Origin: Komarekiella atlantica HA4396-MV6
GTDB lineage: Bacteria; Cyanobacteriota; Cyanobacteriia; Cyanobacteriales; Nostocaceae
Direction: 5' to 3'
Assembly (NCBI GenBank): GCA_019359395.1
Contig: JAHHHK010000024.1
Span: forward strand, 47,542-111,541
DNA length: 64,000 nt
The translations under genes were made by a program, and so were the position numbers. Under the pieces are notes generated by a model. It was not told the origin of the DNA. It saw only the letters and a list, made by a program, of their open reading frames with translations, and did no database searches. Shown here one piece after another: positions 26,941-35,377 of the stretch (the stretch's first letter is position 1; each line of letters opens with the position of its first letter).

Positions 26941-27816
26941 TTACTCTAAAGATTCCATCAACTCAATACACTTGTGCATTTGCTGGCGCATGGTATCAGT
27001 ACTAGCATGAAATCTCCGACCATGACCCGGTAATACCCACTCAAAAGAATAATTAGCCAATTGACGCATCGATTTAATTTGTTCTGACCAAGAATACCAA
27101 CAGACATCGTAAAATGCAGCCAACTGGTGATATCTTTCTGACCAAGCGAGATGGTCGCCAGTGAAGAGAAACTTGTTTTTGTAGAGTAAAACAGTATGTC
27201 CTTTGGTGTGGCCGGGAACTGGGATAATCAATAAATCTGGAGTTAAGTTAAATGTTTCAGAACCAGTTAGCTGAATTTCTACATTGCGAGTACCCGCCGA
27301 AATTTCATCAGTGTGGAGAATGCGATCGCACTGAAAATGTTCAGCAAATTTTTGATGATCTGCTACATCATCCCTATGAGTTAGATACAGATAACGAATT
27401 CCCCCCATCTCTTCTAAACGCTTAACCAAAGGCGGCGTAAACCGAGGAGAATCCACCAAAATATTACCTTCTGGTAGTTGAATTAAATAGCTAGCAGCAC
27501 CGTAGGATTTTTCGGAATGATAGCCGCAGTGGTAAACATTTTCCTCTACTAAAATTGGAAAACTCTGCTGAGCAACTTTAATATCTTGCGGCTTTTCAAC
27601 TGTACCAATGGAACTGGTAGGACAAGATAACAGTGCTTCTAGCGCCGCTAATCTTTCTGCTTCATTTTTTGGTTGGTGATAAACTACTGACTGTTGATCA
27701 ACACGAGAAAATACTTCAGAAGCCATCCAGCGACAGGTATCACAATCAATACAAGTAGTATCTACATAAAAATCGCCGTTGACATTTTGGCTATGACGCA
27801 GATTTAAATGAGCCAT
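26941..27816 (-). CDS. ferredoxin/metallo-beta-lactamase fusion protein
   Basis: A 291-residue protein. The N-terminal ~75 residues are a single-cluster ferredoxin-like domain with Cys22, Cys25, Cys28 (CIDCDTCRW) and Cys65 followed by Pro, enough for one [4Fe-4S] cluster. Residues ~85-285 are a metallo-beta-lactamase fold: LTHRDDVADHQKF stands for the HxHxDH motif (the first His-x-His is replaced by HRD), then VPGHTKGHTV, FTGDHLAW and VLPGHGRRFH. Such proteins are hydrolases or oxidoreductases of unknown substrate. GAGGA precedes the ATG. The joined redox domain suggests electron transfer to a di-metal site. Confidence 0.85.
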   Translation of the reverse strand: MAHLNLRHSQNVNGDFYVDTTCIDCDTCRWMASEVFSRVDQQSVVYHQPKNEAERLAALEALLSCPTSSIGTVEKPQDIKVAQQSFPILVEENVYHCGYHSEKSYGAASYLIQLPEGNILVDSPRFTPPLVKRLEEMGGIRYLYLTHRDDVADHQKFAEHFQCDRILHTDEISAGTRNVEIQLTGSETFNLTPDLLIIPVPGHTKGHTVLLYKNKFLFTGDHLAWSERYHQLAAFYDVCWYSWSEQIKSMRQLANYSFEWVLPGHGRRFHASTDTMRQQMHKCIELMESLE

Positions 27817-28263
27817 ATTAATCCTCTAGTTTTCAGTCACTTATTAGGGAGCGATTAAACCTCATATCACTACGCTAGCAAAAATGACTTCAGACGGTTG
27901 TGTCGCAAAAAATATCAATCTTGCAAAAATCCTAGTTTTTTATTTACAACCACAGATATAGACGCGCAGCGGTGAGGCAGCGCTGCGGGAGGGTTTCCCG
28001 ACAGCCAGGCGACTGCTGAACCCGAAGGGCTTCCCGCAGGGTACACTGATAAACACCGATAATTTATCTGTCTTGAAAAGTTTTGCGCTCCTGTTACCCG
28101 GACGCGCAAATTTTTTGCTGTCTTGAAAAGTTTCCTACGGCGGGAAACCCGCCTACAGAACTTTTCGCTGTGTTCATCTGTGTTCATCTGTGGTTTAACT
28201 TCATAAAATCGACTTTTGCAAAAAGTCTTTTGTTCTTAGATGATTGTTGTAATAGAACCGAAT
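27817..28263. other. repeat-filled intergenic region
   Basis: No gene. It contains GC-rich repeat blocks at 27962-28045 and hairpin-forming repeats at 28070-28200. The open frames here are repeat translations. Confidence 0.55.
28117..28170. repeat. 54-nt repeat identical to 63398-63451
   Basis: Contains the inverted arms GAAAAGTT and AACTTTTC and an internal palindrome GGCGGGAAACCCGCC. The same 54 bases recur without change at 63398-63451, 35 kb away. Confidence 0.75.
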
Positions 28264-30357
28264 TTATTCTGTATCTTGAGCAAATGGTTTCAAGCGAGCT
28301 GTAACTCTTAATTTACTCAGCCTTCGCACTAGATACAAAGCTTGTTGTTTATATAGTGCTATTGGTAGCTGTCCAGGCAAATTATTCATCAACTTTCTAG
28401 CTGTGCTCATCTTACATCCTGAAATTAAACTTATTTCATTTGCGCCGTCAAAAATAGCATCTTGAGCTAAAACTTTCTCCACTTGTATTTGCCAAGTTCG
28501 AGGAAACATTTCACCTCGTTCAATCCGCTGGAGACTATTACTATTAGCCAGAACAATCAGGCGATCGCCAACAGCAAGCCGCGTATCATCAGTAGGCATT
28601 AACTTAACAGGTCGCTGGGATTTTTGGTATAAAATCGGCACAACACCATAACCATACGCGACTTCAGCTAAGAGTAATTCATTCAGTGTATCTCCAACTT
28701 CAATCATGTACTCAACTACCAAAATAGTTTTAGTATCAAAGTGAAAGACACTGAGAATATTTTCCCCAAAAGCAGCAGCAGCAAAGACTTCTGCTGAAAT
28801 AGCAGAAGTGCAAAGAACTTGAGCGTAGGGAAACAATCGTGCTACGTTATCACTAAAGTATCGGTCGTAAGTACGAATAACCACATGAGTATTAGGACTT
28901 TGAACATGAGCCATCAAAGCTATTTCTAGATTCTCCATGTCATCGTCCGTAACTACAACAATACTTTTAGTATTAGCGAGATTGATTTTACCTAAAGCAT
29001 CAGAAATATTCCCAATAATTAGCGGTATTTTATTGAGAAAATCTGCGTTGATTGCTGTGCTACTAATACCTACCAAAGGTTGCTTAAATTCTTGTAACAA
29101 AGCCGCGACTCGCTGACCAACTCTATTTAATCCAATAAGTACAACATAGTTATTTTTGGGTATTGATGGCTGATAATTATTGAAAAATTGGAATCTTGAG
29201 CTTAACAAAGCATTTGTTAGCAATGCATATAAAACCCCAACAAAACCTATACCAATTACCGTTAATCCTAGGCTAAACAATCGTAACCACCCTGGCATCC
29301 GTTCAGCTAGCTCTGGTGGTGTTTTAAAATTAATACCACCAAATAAATCCCCATATCCTCCCAAAAGCAACATTGCAGTAGCATAAAATGCTTCTATTAT
29401 GTTAGTTTCAGGATAATTTAAGCTATAAATAACTGTTCCAAAACACCAGAGAAAAAAGACTGTAATGCCACAGATAATTGCCACTCGCAAACTCTGATAA
29501 CGATCTGATGTTTGCCAAAGATTTACTATTTTCTGTTTTAAATTATTCCATGTGCCTAATACAATCTCTTGCCGTAATTGCTGCCAGTTGTATCTAGGTT
29601 GATTATTAAGTTGTTTGATTTTAAGCTGTTCTGTAACTTCAAGATATATAACAATATCCCCTGACTGTAATCTGGCTTCTGGTTCCCACTGATGGAATTC
29701 TTGAGGCAAGCAAGATGGATTGTTAGTATGATTTAATACCCGGCGATATAAAGTGTTCAGTTCACATACACGCCATTTATTGCTCCATTGATCACTCGGT
29801 TTAATCTGATGCTTTACCACCCGAAGTTGATGTCCTTCAAGTTGAAAGCATCCGAGATTCTCATCTCCAAGGGCTGCAATAGCAAAGCCAGAAGCGGAAA
29901 TTTGATTCGGCTCAAAAGCAATAAAATTACCAAGATTCTGGCTTAAAAGTTCATTAAGATTTTGTTTATCAGAACGGACAACAAGACGAACTTGGGGATT
30001 TAAAAGCCGTGCTGCAAAAGCAGCTTCTATATTCACCCGTTCATTGCCAGTGACTAAAAGTATAGTTCGGCACTGACTAATATTGGCTTGTTCTAAAATA
30101 CTGGACTGACGGCAATCACCAATTAGTAATTGTTCTAATAGATCTAATAAATTCGGTACCTGCCAGTTTTTGGGTTCTTCTTGATCAATCGCATTGACAA
30201 CAACACCATATTCCTTCAGTATTGCAACACAATGCTGACCCAAACTTCCTAGCCCACAAACTAAAAACCGATCTAGTTTTGTCTGAGAATTTTTAACAGG
30301 CTGGTAATTACTTTCTGATGATGGCAGCATACAATAAATACCGCCAATGGTATACAT
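28264..30357 (-). CDS. RCK-pore-RCK channel-like protein, GGYGD filter
   Basis: A 697-residue paralogue of the protein at 24404-26095. First TrkA-N domain at ~30-165 (VCGLGSLGQHCV), TrkA-C-like segment to ~245, membrane helices at ~290-312 and ~358-382 with the re-entrant loop LLLGGYGDLFG (331-340), second TrkA-N domain from ~404 (VLIGLNRVGQRV) and C-terminal regulatory part. GYGD is retained from the canonical TVGYGD, so potassium permeation is plausible here. Its 5' end faces the fluoride-riboswitch antiporter gene, 280 bp away, and divergent control is possible. Confidence 0.82.
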   Translation of the reverse strand: MYTIGGIYCMLPSSESNYQPVKNSQTKLDRFLVCGLGSLGQHCVAILKEYGVVVNAIDQEEPKNWQVPNLLDLLEQLLIGDCRQSSILEQANISQCRTILLVTGNERVNIEAAFAARLLNPQVRLVVRSDKQNLNELLSQNLGNFIAFEPNQISASGFAIAALGDENLGCFQLEGHQLRVVKHQIKPSDQWSNKWRVCELNTLYRRVLNHTNNPSCLPQEFHQWEPEARLQSGDIVIYLEVTEQLKIKQLNNQPRYNWQQLRQEIVLGTWNNLKQKIVNLWQTSDRYQSLRVAIICGITVFFLWCFGTVIYSLNYPETNIIEAFYATAMLLLGGYGDLFGGINFKTPPELAERMPGWLRLFSLGLTVIGIGFVGVLYALLTNALLSSRFQFFNNYQPSIPKNNYVVLIGLNRVGQRVAALLQEFKQPLVGISSTAINADFLNKIPLIIGNISDALGKINLANTKSIVVVTDDDMENLEIALMAHVQSPNTHVVIRTYDRYFSDNVARLFPYAQVLCTSAISAEVFAAAAFGENILSVFHFDTKTILVVEYMIEVGDTLNELLLAEVAYGYGVVPILYQKSQRPVKLMPTDDTRLAVGDRLIVLANSNSLQRIERGEMFPRTWQIQVEKVLAQDAIFDGANEISLISGCKMSTARKLMNNLPGQLPIALYKQQALYLVRRLSKLRVTARLKPFAQDTE

Positions 30358-30476
30358 TATTTACCTAATATTATTTATATTGTACATTTTGATAAGCTTT
30401 TTACTGAACTCAACTGCCAATACCAAAGATATCAATCAACAGCAAAAATGGTATTGTTGAATTAAAGACGATTAAT

Positions 30477-30536
30477 GGCGATGGAGCTCGCCAAAACCGC
30501 TATCCCAGTTTGATCTGGGAGGCTGATGGCTCCTAC
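30477..30536 (+). promoter_or_regulatory. fluoride riboswitch (crcB motif)
   Basis: GGCGATGGAGCTCGCC (30477-30492), AACCGCT (30495-30501), a stem TCCCAG/CTGGGA (30503-30520) and GGCTGATGGCTCCTAC (30521-30536) reproduce the conserved blocks of the crcB fluoride aptamer. The diagnostic pseudoknot is present: GGAGC (30483-30487) pairs with GCTCC (30529-30533). Downstream, GGGAGAGTAGGG (30553-30564) can pair with the aptamer's 3' strand CCTACTTTCC, giving a mutually exclusive fold and a possible switching mechanism. It lies 100 bp before the antiporter ATG. Fluoride riboswitches are known to control fluoride exporters and some cation/proton antiporters. Confidence 0.85.
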
Positions 30537-30637
30537 TTTCCTGAGTTACAGCGGGAGAGTAGGGCTTGGCTCAAAGCATCACCTAACTCCCCTGTAGAAG
30601 GTATCTGTCTACAAATTGCACTTCAAGGAGTTATGGG

Positions 30638-32281
30638 ATGTTAGCCAGTGTGTTGTGGATTTTGATGATGGGCTTTTTTGTGGGTCAACTTGCCCGTCGT
30701 TTGGGTGCTCCGCCCTTAATTGGCATGATTTTAGTCGGGATTATTCTTGGGCCGCAAGTGCGTAATGTCATTAGTCAGGATGTGCTAGATGCTGCTGATG
30801 AATTAAGGACTTTAGCAGTGATGATTATCTTGATGAAAGCTGGACTAGGGCTAGATCAAGAAAAACTAGCTCAACAGGGAACTGTGGCGATACGCTTAGG
30901 ATTTTTGCCAGCGACAACAGAAGCGATCGCAATTGCGATCGCTTCTATGCTAATTTTCCGTTTAAACTTTCCCACTGCATTGCTCTTAGGCTGCGTGATT
31001 GGCGCTGAATCTCCCGCTGTCATCGTTCCTGGAATGCTCAGACTTAAAAGTTTAGGCTGGGGTGTCACAAAAGGTATTCCTGATGCAATTTTAACTGGGA
31101 GTGCCTTATCGGATGTTTTGCTATTACTAGTTTTCAGCCTCTTGCTGAGTTTCTTGGGTGACGGAGGTGTTGAGCAGATTTCTCTACCTGGGGGATTCAC
31201 TTTAACTGCTCTACAATTACTTCCGTTACAAATTATGATGCAAATTTTGTTAGGTGTTTTGTTTGGCTATTTAGCAGCCCGGTTGCTAGTTTTGCTATTA
31301 ACAAAACAAAACTGGACGCAGAATGCAGTTCAAGATACTGTGATTGCCGCAGGTTTGGCCTTATTGCTAGTAATTTTGGCTCACGCTGTACCTTACTTTT
31401 CTGGTTACTTAGCAGCAATGGCTATGGGGTTTTTCTTAATTGAATTAGATGCTCCTTTAGCTCGAAGATTGCGTGTTGGATTTGACAGCTTATGGATAGT
31501 AGCCGAGATTTTTTTATTTGTCTTATTAGGAGCAACTATTCAACTGCAAGTATTGGAGAAAATTCTGTTACCTGGCATTTTAATTCTGGCGATTGGTTTA
31601 TTCATCGGTCGAATGGTGGGCTGGTATCTTTCGACTTTAGGTAGTAATTGGAATTGGCGCGAAAGACTATTTTTGTTACCAGGAAACTCTGCTAAAGCTA
31701 CAGTCCAAGCTGCCATTGGTGCAATTCCCCTCTCCCAAGGTATTGCAGGAGGAGAGATAATTTTAGCGATCGCAGCTTTATCAATTTTAATCACTGCACC
31801 GTTAGGAGCTTGGGCAACTATGACTTTTGCTCCTAAATTGCTCACAAAAGGAGAAGTTGACCCCACCAAAGTCACGGTTGCTACTCGTACCTTATTGCTA
31901 GCAGCAGTGGATACATCTACAGCAACAGAAGTTTTAACCAAAGTTGCAGATTTGGCACGACGCAGTAATGGCGAAGTGATTGTTTTGCATGTAATTAATA
32001 CCTCGAACCAGCAAGCTGTAGAACAAATAAACAAACAAGCTAAACGGTTGCTGGCTGATATCAGATATGAGTTTTTGACTACGACTGGTGCTGTTCCAGA
32101 GGAGATTATTCGCATTGCTCAGGAGCATCATGCCACTGCGATCGTTATGGGAAAACGGGGACATCAACCTTGGGAAAAAGTACTGATTGGCTCAGTATCA
32201 CAAGCAGTCTTAGAAGCCAGTTCAATACCTGTAATTTTGCTGGAAAACCGTAAGCCTAAGTCAGACAATTTGAGATTTTAG
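30638..32281 (+). CDS. CPA-type cation/proton antiporter with C-terminal Usp domain
   Basis: A 547-residue protein. Residues 1-395 form about 12 membrane helices of a monovalent cation:proton antiporter (RRLGAPPLIGMILVGIILGP, CVIGAESPAVIVPGML, SGYLAAMAMGFFL). Residues ~415-540 are a universal-stress-protein domain (TLLLAAVDTSTATEVLTKVA, VMGKRGHQPWEKVLIGSVSQ with the GxRG-GSVS nucleotide loop, IPVILLE). AAGGAG is seven bases before the ATG. The fluoride riboswitch in its leader implies induction by fluoride, so the protein may help fluoride tolerance by adjusting pH or Na+/K+, or move fluoride-linked ions. The Usp domain may gate activity by ATP/ADP. Confidence 0.88.
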   Translation: MLASVLWILMMGFFVGQLARRLGAPPLIGMILVGIILGPQVRNVISQDVLDAADELRTLAVMIILMKAGLGLDQEKLAQQGTVAIRLGFLPATTEAIAIAIASMLIFRLNFPTALLLGCVIGAESPAVIVPGMLRLKSLGWGVTKGIPDAILTGSALSDVLLLLVFSLLLSFLGDGGVEQISLPGGFTLTALQLLPLQIMMQILLGVLFGYLAARLLVLLLTKQNWTQNAVQDTVIAAGLALLLVILAHAVPYFSGYLAAMAMGFFLIELDAPLARRLRVGFDSLWIVAEIFLFVLLGATIQLQVLEKILLPGILILAIGLFIGRMVGWYLSTLGSNWNWRERLFLLPGNSAKATVQAAIGAIPLSQGIAGGEIILAIAALSILITAPLGAWATMTFAPKLLTKGEVDPTKVTVATRTLLLAAVDTSTATEVLTKVADLARRSNGEVIVLHVINTSNQQAVEQINKQAKRLLADIRYEFLTTTGAVPEEIIRIAQEHHATAIVMGKRGHQPWEKVLIGSVSQAVLEASSIPVILLENRKPKSDNLRF

Positions 32282-32385
32282 ATTTTGCGGAATCCAATTA
32301 CTATTTAGTCATTTGGTAAGGTATTGCGTTAAAATAAGCGATCGCTATCCTAGTAAGTAATGCCCGGAAATTCCCGGAGGTGTGA

Positions 32386-32685
32386 TTGACCAAGTTTATT
32401 TTGAAAATTTTGTGGTTAGACGAAAACGTCGCCTTAGCAGTCGATCAAGTAGTGGGCAAAGGCACAAGTCCTTTGACTAAATACTTTTTCTGGCCGAGAA
32501 ATGATGCCTGGGAAGAGTTAAAAAAGGAACTCGAATCCAAACACTGGATTAGTGACCTAGATCGCGTTGAGTTACTCAACAAAGCAACAGAAGTGATTAA
32601 CTACTGGCAAGAAGAAGGCAGAAACCGCCCGATGGCGGAAGCTCAGTTGAAATTTCCCGAAGTTGCCTTTACAGGTAGCGCGTAA
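32386..32685 (+). CDS. ycf65: Ycf65/PSRP-3 family ribosomal protein
   Basis: A 99-residue protein with the Ycf65 core: [40 protein letters not shown] and a C-terminal helix ending [11 protein letters not shown]. The family (plastid-specific ribosomal protein 3, cS23) binds the small ribosomal subunit in chloroplasts and cyanobacteria. Translation must begin at TTG 32386: a GGAGG lies five bases upstream, and no in-frame ATG or GTG exists near the conserved start. Confidence 0.88.
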   Translation: MTKFILKILWLDENVALAVDQVVGKGTSPLTKYFFWPRNDAWEELKKELESKHWISDLDRVELLNKATEVINYWQEEGRNRPMAEAQLKFPEVAFTGSA

Positions 32686-33156
32686 TCTCACCAAAACATT
32701 ACTGAGCAATGATTCAGCAATGCTCAGTTACGTTTCCCCCTTGGCGTCTCACGCCACTTGCTACCCTTCTTTTATGGTCGCCGCTACGCGTTGGCATTAG
32801 CGTTGGCGTAGCCTCTCGTAGAGAAGCGGTAGCGAGTTATCGAGCGTCAGCCTCTCGTAAAGAAGGCAAAAGACCGCAGTGGCTACCCTTGGAAGAAGTT
32901 AAGTTCGACGGTACTCCTTCCCTACGGGACGCTCCACGAACGCAGAACCCGTAGGTAGCCGCCGCACCCTGTGGGTTCTATTTATTTTTGAGCGAGATTT
33001 CGGTAGACGCCATACTTGGGCTTTGATAAAAATTTGGGTTGTTACCAAGAAAGCCGAGGGCGTAATACTGAGTTTATTCGACCGAGTGTGCGATCGCATC
33101 CTCAGACCACTGCACGAGATAATAACAATGCCTCGTTCAATTGTTGCCGACCATCA
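32686..33156. other. intergenic, repeat-rich
   Basis: No gene. It contains TCTCGTAGAGAAG-type repeats (about 32780-32870) and other fragments. Frames overlapping 33016-33156 upstream of the Rpn start show no family resemblance. Confidence 0.5.
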
Positions 33157-33271
33157 ATGTCCTTTGATAATCTCTGCAAACTACTGTTCGAAAAATATCC
33201 AGAAAGCTTTGCTAGTTGGGTTTTGGACTCACCACAAACAACCGTCAAAGTCCTCAAAACCGAATTGAGCA

Positions 33272-34601
33272 ATAAACTACCCTAACCTGCCTGTCGGCTG
33301 AGGTTAGGGTTTTCAGTAGCCCTAAGCACGACATCCTGCAAAGAACAGAACAGCGTACTCGAACCTCCATGCGGATTTATTGCCGCACCTAAAGCAGAAA
33401 TATTTTTACTGCCATTTTCATCAGCATCGCCAACCCAGCCACAAGCCAAATTTATGCAGCTAAACTTCTTACCCTGTCTATTGCCTACTACGCCGCAACA
33501 ATGACAGCTTTTACTCGTGTAGCGTGGATCGACAAAGTGTAGTTTCACGCCGAACTTAATACTCTTGTAGAACAAGAATTGGCGCAATTGATAGAAGCTC
33601 CAGCTATTACTGCGACGGCGCTCAGTTTTAGAGCGCGGCAATTCATTTGTGCGCTCTCGAATGCCTGTGAGGTCTTCGAGAGCAATGGCTTGTTTACTTG
33701 TTAGTGCAGTCTGCATTAACTGATAGCTGATGACATGATTAGCAAGCGTCTGAAATCTTCTTTCGCGCCCACTCAACCGTTGCAAAATCTGCCGACAGCG
33801 ACGACGACTAGACCTTGTGCCTTTAGACGCTTTCTTTTGCAAAGAAGCTCGAACTCGACTGTATCTATCCCGAATCTGCGTAATTTGCTTGCCGCTAAAC
33901 TTTTCCCCTGACGACGTCACTGCTATATCTGTGCGCCCTAAGTCAACCCCAAGCACCGATTCCGATGCCTGAATCTGTGGCGGCTCGGATTCTAACTGTA
34001 CTTGCAGGTAATAAGAGCCGTCTTTCCGCTTGACCAATACTGCCGCTTTGGGCTGCTGCCCTTTAAGCAAAGAACGCTGATAGTTACCAATGTGCAACTT
34101 AAATCGCTCTCGCTTTTTCAGCATCGTCAGCGTTACAGTCCAGTCTTCCTCTCGAAACGAGAAGCTGCGGCTATCGTAGTTAGCAGACGTGGGAGCAAAC
34201 TTTTTGACAGGTTTACCCTTGAGCTTGGCTGTTTTGCGGTTAGCACAAACTCGTCTAATGGCGTGAATCGTCAACTGAGCGGGTAGTCCAGAATCCGCCC
34301 TAGCTGCTTGGTAGCAGAGCGACTGGACGGCGATTTGATTAGTCAGCTTTTCGGGCGTGTTTTTGTTTACGTACTCGCAGCAGTCAGCAAATGCCTTCAG
34401 TACTGCCTCAAGTTTTTCAACTTGGTGAGGCAATACTTCCAACTTGCAACTAACTGTGAGGATTTGGAACATTTTCAACTAGTGAAGTTTTATATGCCTA
34501 GTATACCATTTATTACTGAAAAAGAGGGTATCGAACCCCCCTTTTTCAGTTGCTATCCCTCCCCACCTTACTTCGTTGAAGGTGGGGACTCCCGCGTTAA
34601 T
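33272..34601 (-). mobile_element. IS200/IS605-type TnpB-only insertion element
   Basis: Ends are deduced from the restored reading frame of the interrupted gene: removal of exactly 33272-34601 (1,330 bp) rebuilds it. Subterminal hairpins expected of this family are present at both sides: CCCTAACCT/AGGTTAGGG (33280-33309) overlapping the tnpB stop, and CCCCACCTT/AAGGTGGGG (34561-34587). There is no tnpA and no target duplication, so it is a passenger type needing TnpA in trans. On the element's strand the flank before its left end is TTCAA, the likely target/TAM. The ~80 bp between tnpB start and left end includes another CTGAAAAA/TTTTTCAG hairpin. Confidence 0.85.
33282..34478 (-). CDS. tnpB: TnpB RNA-guided nuclease
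   Basis: A 398-residue TnpB with all RuvC-like catalytic motifs: VLGVDLGRTDIAVTSSG (first Asp), AIALEDLTGIRERT (Glu) and GDADENGSKNISALG (final Asp). Before the last motif is a four-cysteine zinc ribbon CHCCGVVGNRQGKKFSC plus CGW. The N-terminal RNA-binding part begins VSCKLEVLPHQVEKLEAVLK. Length is normal and no disruption is seen, so it should be active. TnpB uses an RNA made from the 3' end of its gene and the flanking DNA to cut at a TAM-adjacent target, favouring retention of the element. The gene ends only ~10 bp from the element's right end, as expected. Confidence 0.93.
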   Translation of the reverse strand: MKMFQILTVSCKLEVLPHQVEKLEAVLKAFADCCEYVNKNTPEKLTNQIAVQSLCYQAARADSGLPAQLTIHAIRRVCANRKTAKLKGKPVKKFAPTSANYDSRSFSFREEDWTVTLTMLKKRERFKLHIGNYQRSLLKGQQPKAAVLVKRKDGSYYLQVQLESEPPQIQASESVLGVDLGRTDIAVTSSGEKFSGKQITQIRDRYSRVRASLQKKASKGTRSSRRRCRQILQRLSGRERRFQTLANHVISYQLMQTALTSKQAIALEDLTGIRERTNELPRSKTERRRSNSWSFYQLRQFLFYKSIKFGVKLHFVDPRYTSKSCHCCGVVGNRQGKKFSCINLACGWVGDADENGSKNISALGAAINPHGGSSTLFCSLQDVVLRATENPNLSRQAG

Positions 34602-35377
34602 TTGAACCTATTCGCGCTGATTATGTGACGTTCTTACAGCTACAAGGACGCATTCTTCACCTGGAATTTCAAACCAAACTAGAATCCACACCACCTCTAC
34701 CCTTGCGAATGCTAGATTACTGGGTACGCTTGTATCGTTTATATCGTCTACCAGTAACCCAAGTTGTCGTATTATTGCTTCCCCCCGCACCAGAAACAGT
34801 AATTGAAACTGCCTTTACAGTCGAAACAACTCGTCATGAATATCGCGTAATTCCCATGTGGGAACAAAATCCCGAACCATTTCTTAATGACCCAGCTTTG
34901 TTACCCTTAGCAACACTGGCAGCAACCACGCAACCTCAAGCCTTGTTGCAACGAGTTGTGGGAAAAGTTAATCAACTTGAGCCAAAACAACGACCAGAAA
35001 TTTCCAGTTACACCCAAATCTTAGCGGGGTTAAAATACAATAAAGACTTGATTCGACAACTATTTCGGGAGGGCATGATGCGCGAGTCAGTGATTTATCA
35101 AGAAATTCTCGCAGAAGGGGAACAACGAGGAGAACAACGAGGACGGCAAGAAGGACGGCAAGAAGGACGAAAAGCAGAAGGGCAATTACTCATTCTCCGA
35201 CTGCTAAATCGACGGGTGGGAGAATTACCCCAGGAGGTGCGATCGCGCATTGAAACTCTTTCCTTGGAACAATTAGAAAATCTCGGTGAGGCATTGTTAG
35301 ATTTTCAGGCGATCGCAGATTTAGAAGCGTGGTTTAGTACATTAGAGTAGCAATGTTCTTCTAGTGAAAAAAGAATA

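Larger units (their letters stand above)
33157..35350 (+). pseudogene. Rpn-type nuclease gene split by a TnpB element
   Basis: The 5' part (33157-33271) encodes MSFDNLCKLLFEKYPESFAS and on to VLKTELS. The 3' part (34602-35350) continues EPIRADYVTFLQLQGRILHL and ends at AWFSTLE. Joining base 33271 to 34602 restores one 287-codon frame (ELS-I-EPIRADYV) of the Rpn/DUF4351 family of PD-(D/E)XK recombination-promoting nucleases, common in cyanobacteria. The visible parts include EFQTKLESTPPLPLRMLDYW and a Gln/Gly/Arg-rich linker (EQRGEQRGRQEGRQEGRK) before a helical C-terminus. Interruption by 1,330 bp should inactivate it, though the 3' part could still be translated from GTG 34625. Confidence 0.85.

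Noticed and set aside
27915..28304. Open frames of 73-90 codons at 27.9-28.3 kb
   Set aside because: They run through known intergenic repeats and lack starts with supporting signals.
31540..32115. 191-codon frame on the minus strand inside the antiporter gene
   Set aside because: Antisense shadow of a clearly coding gene; no family features.
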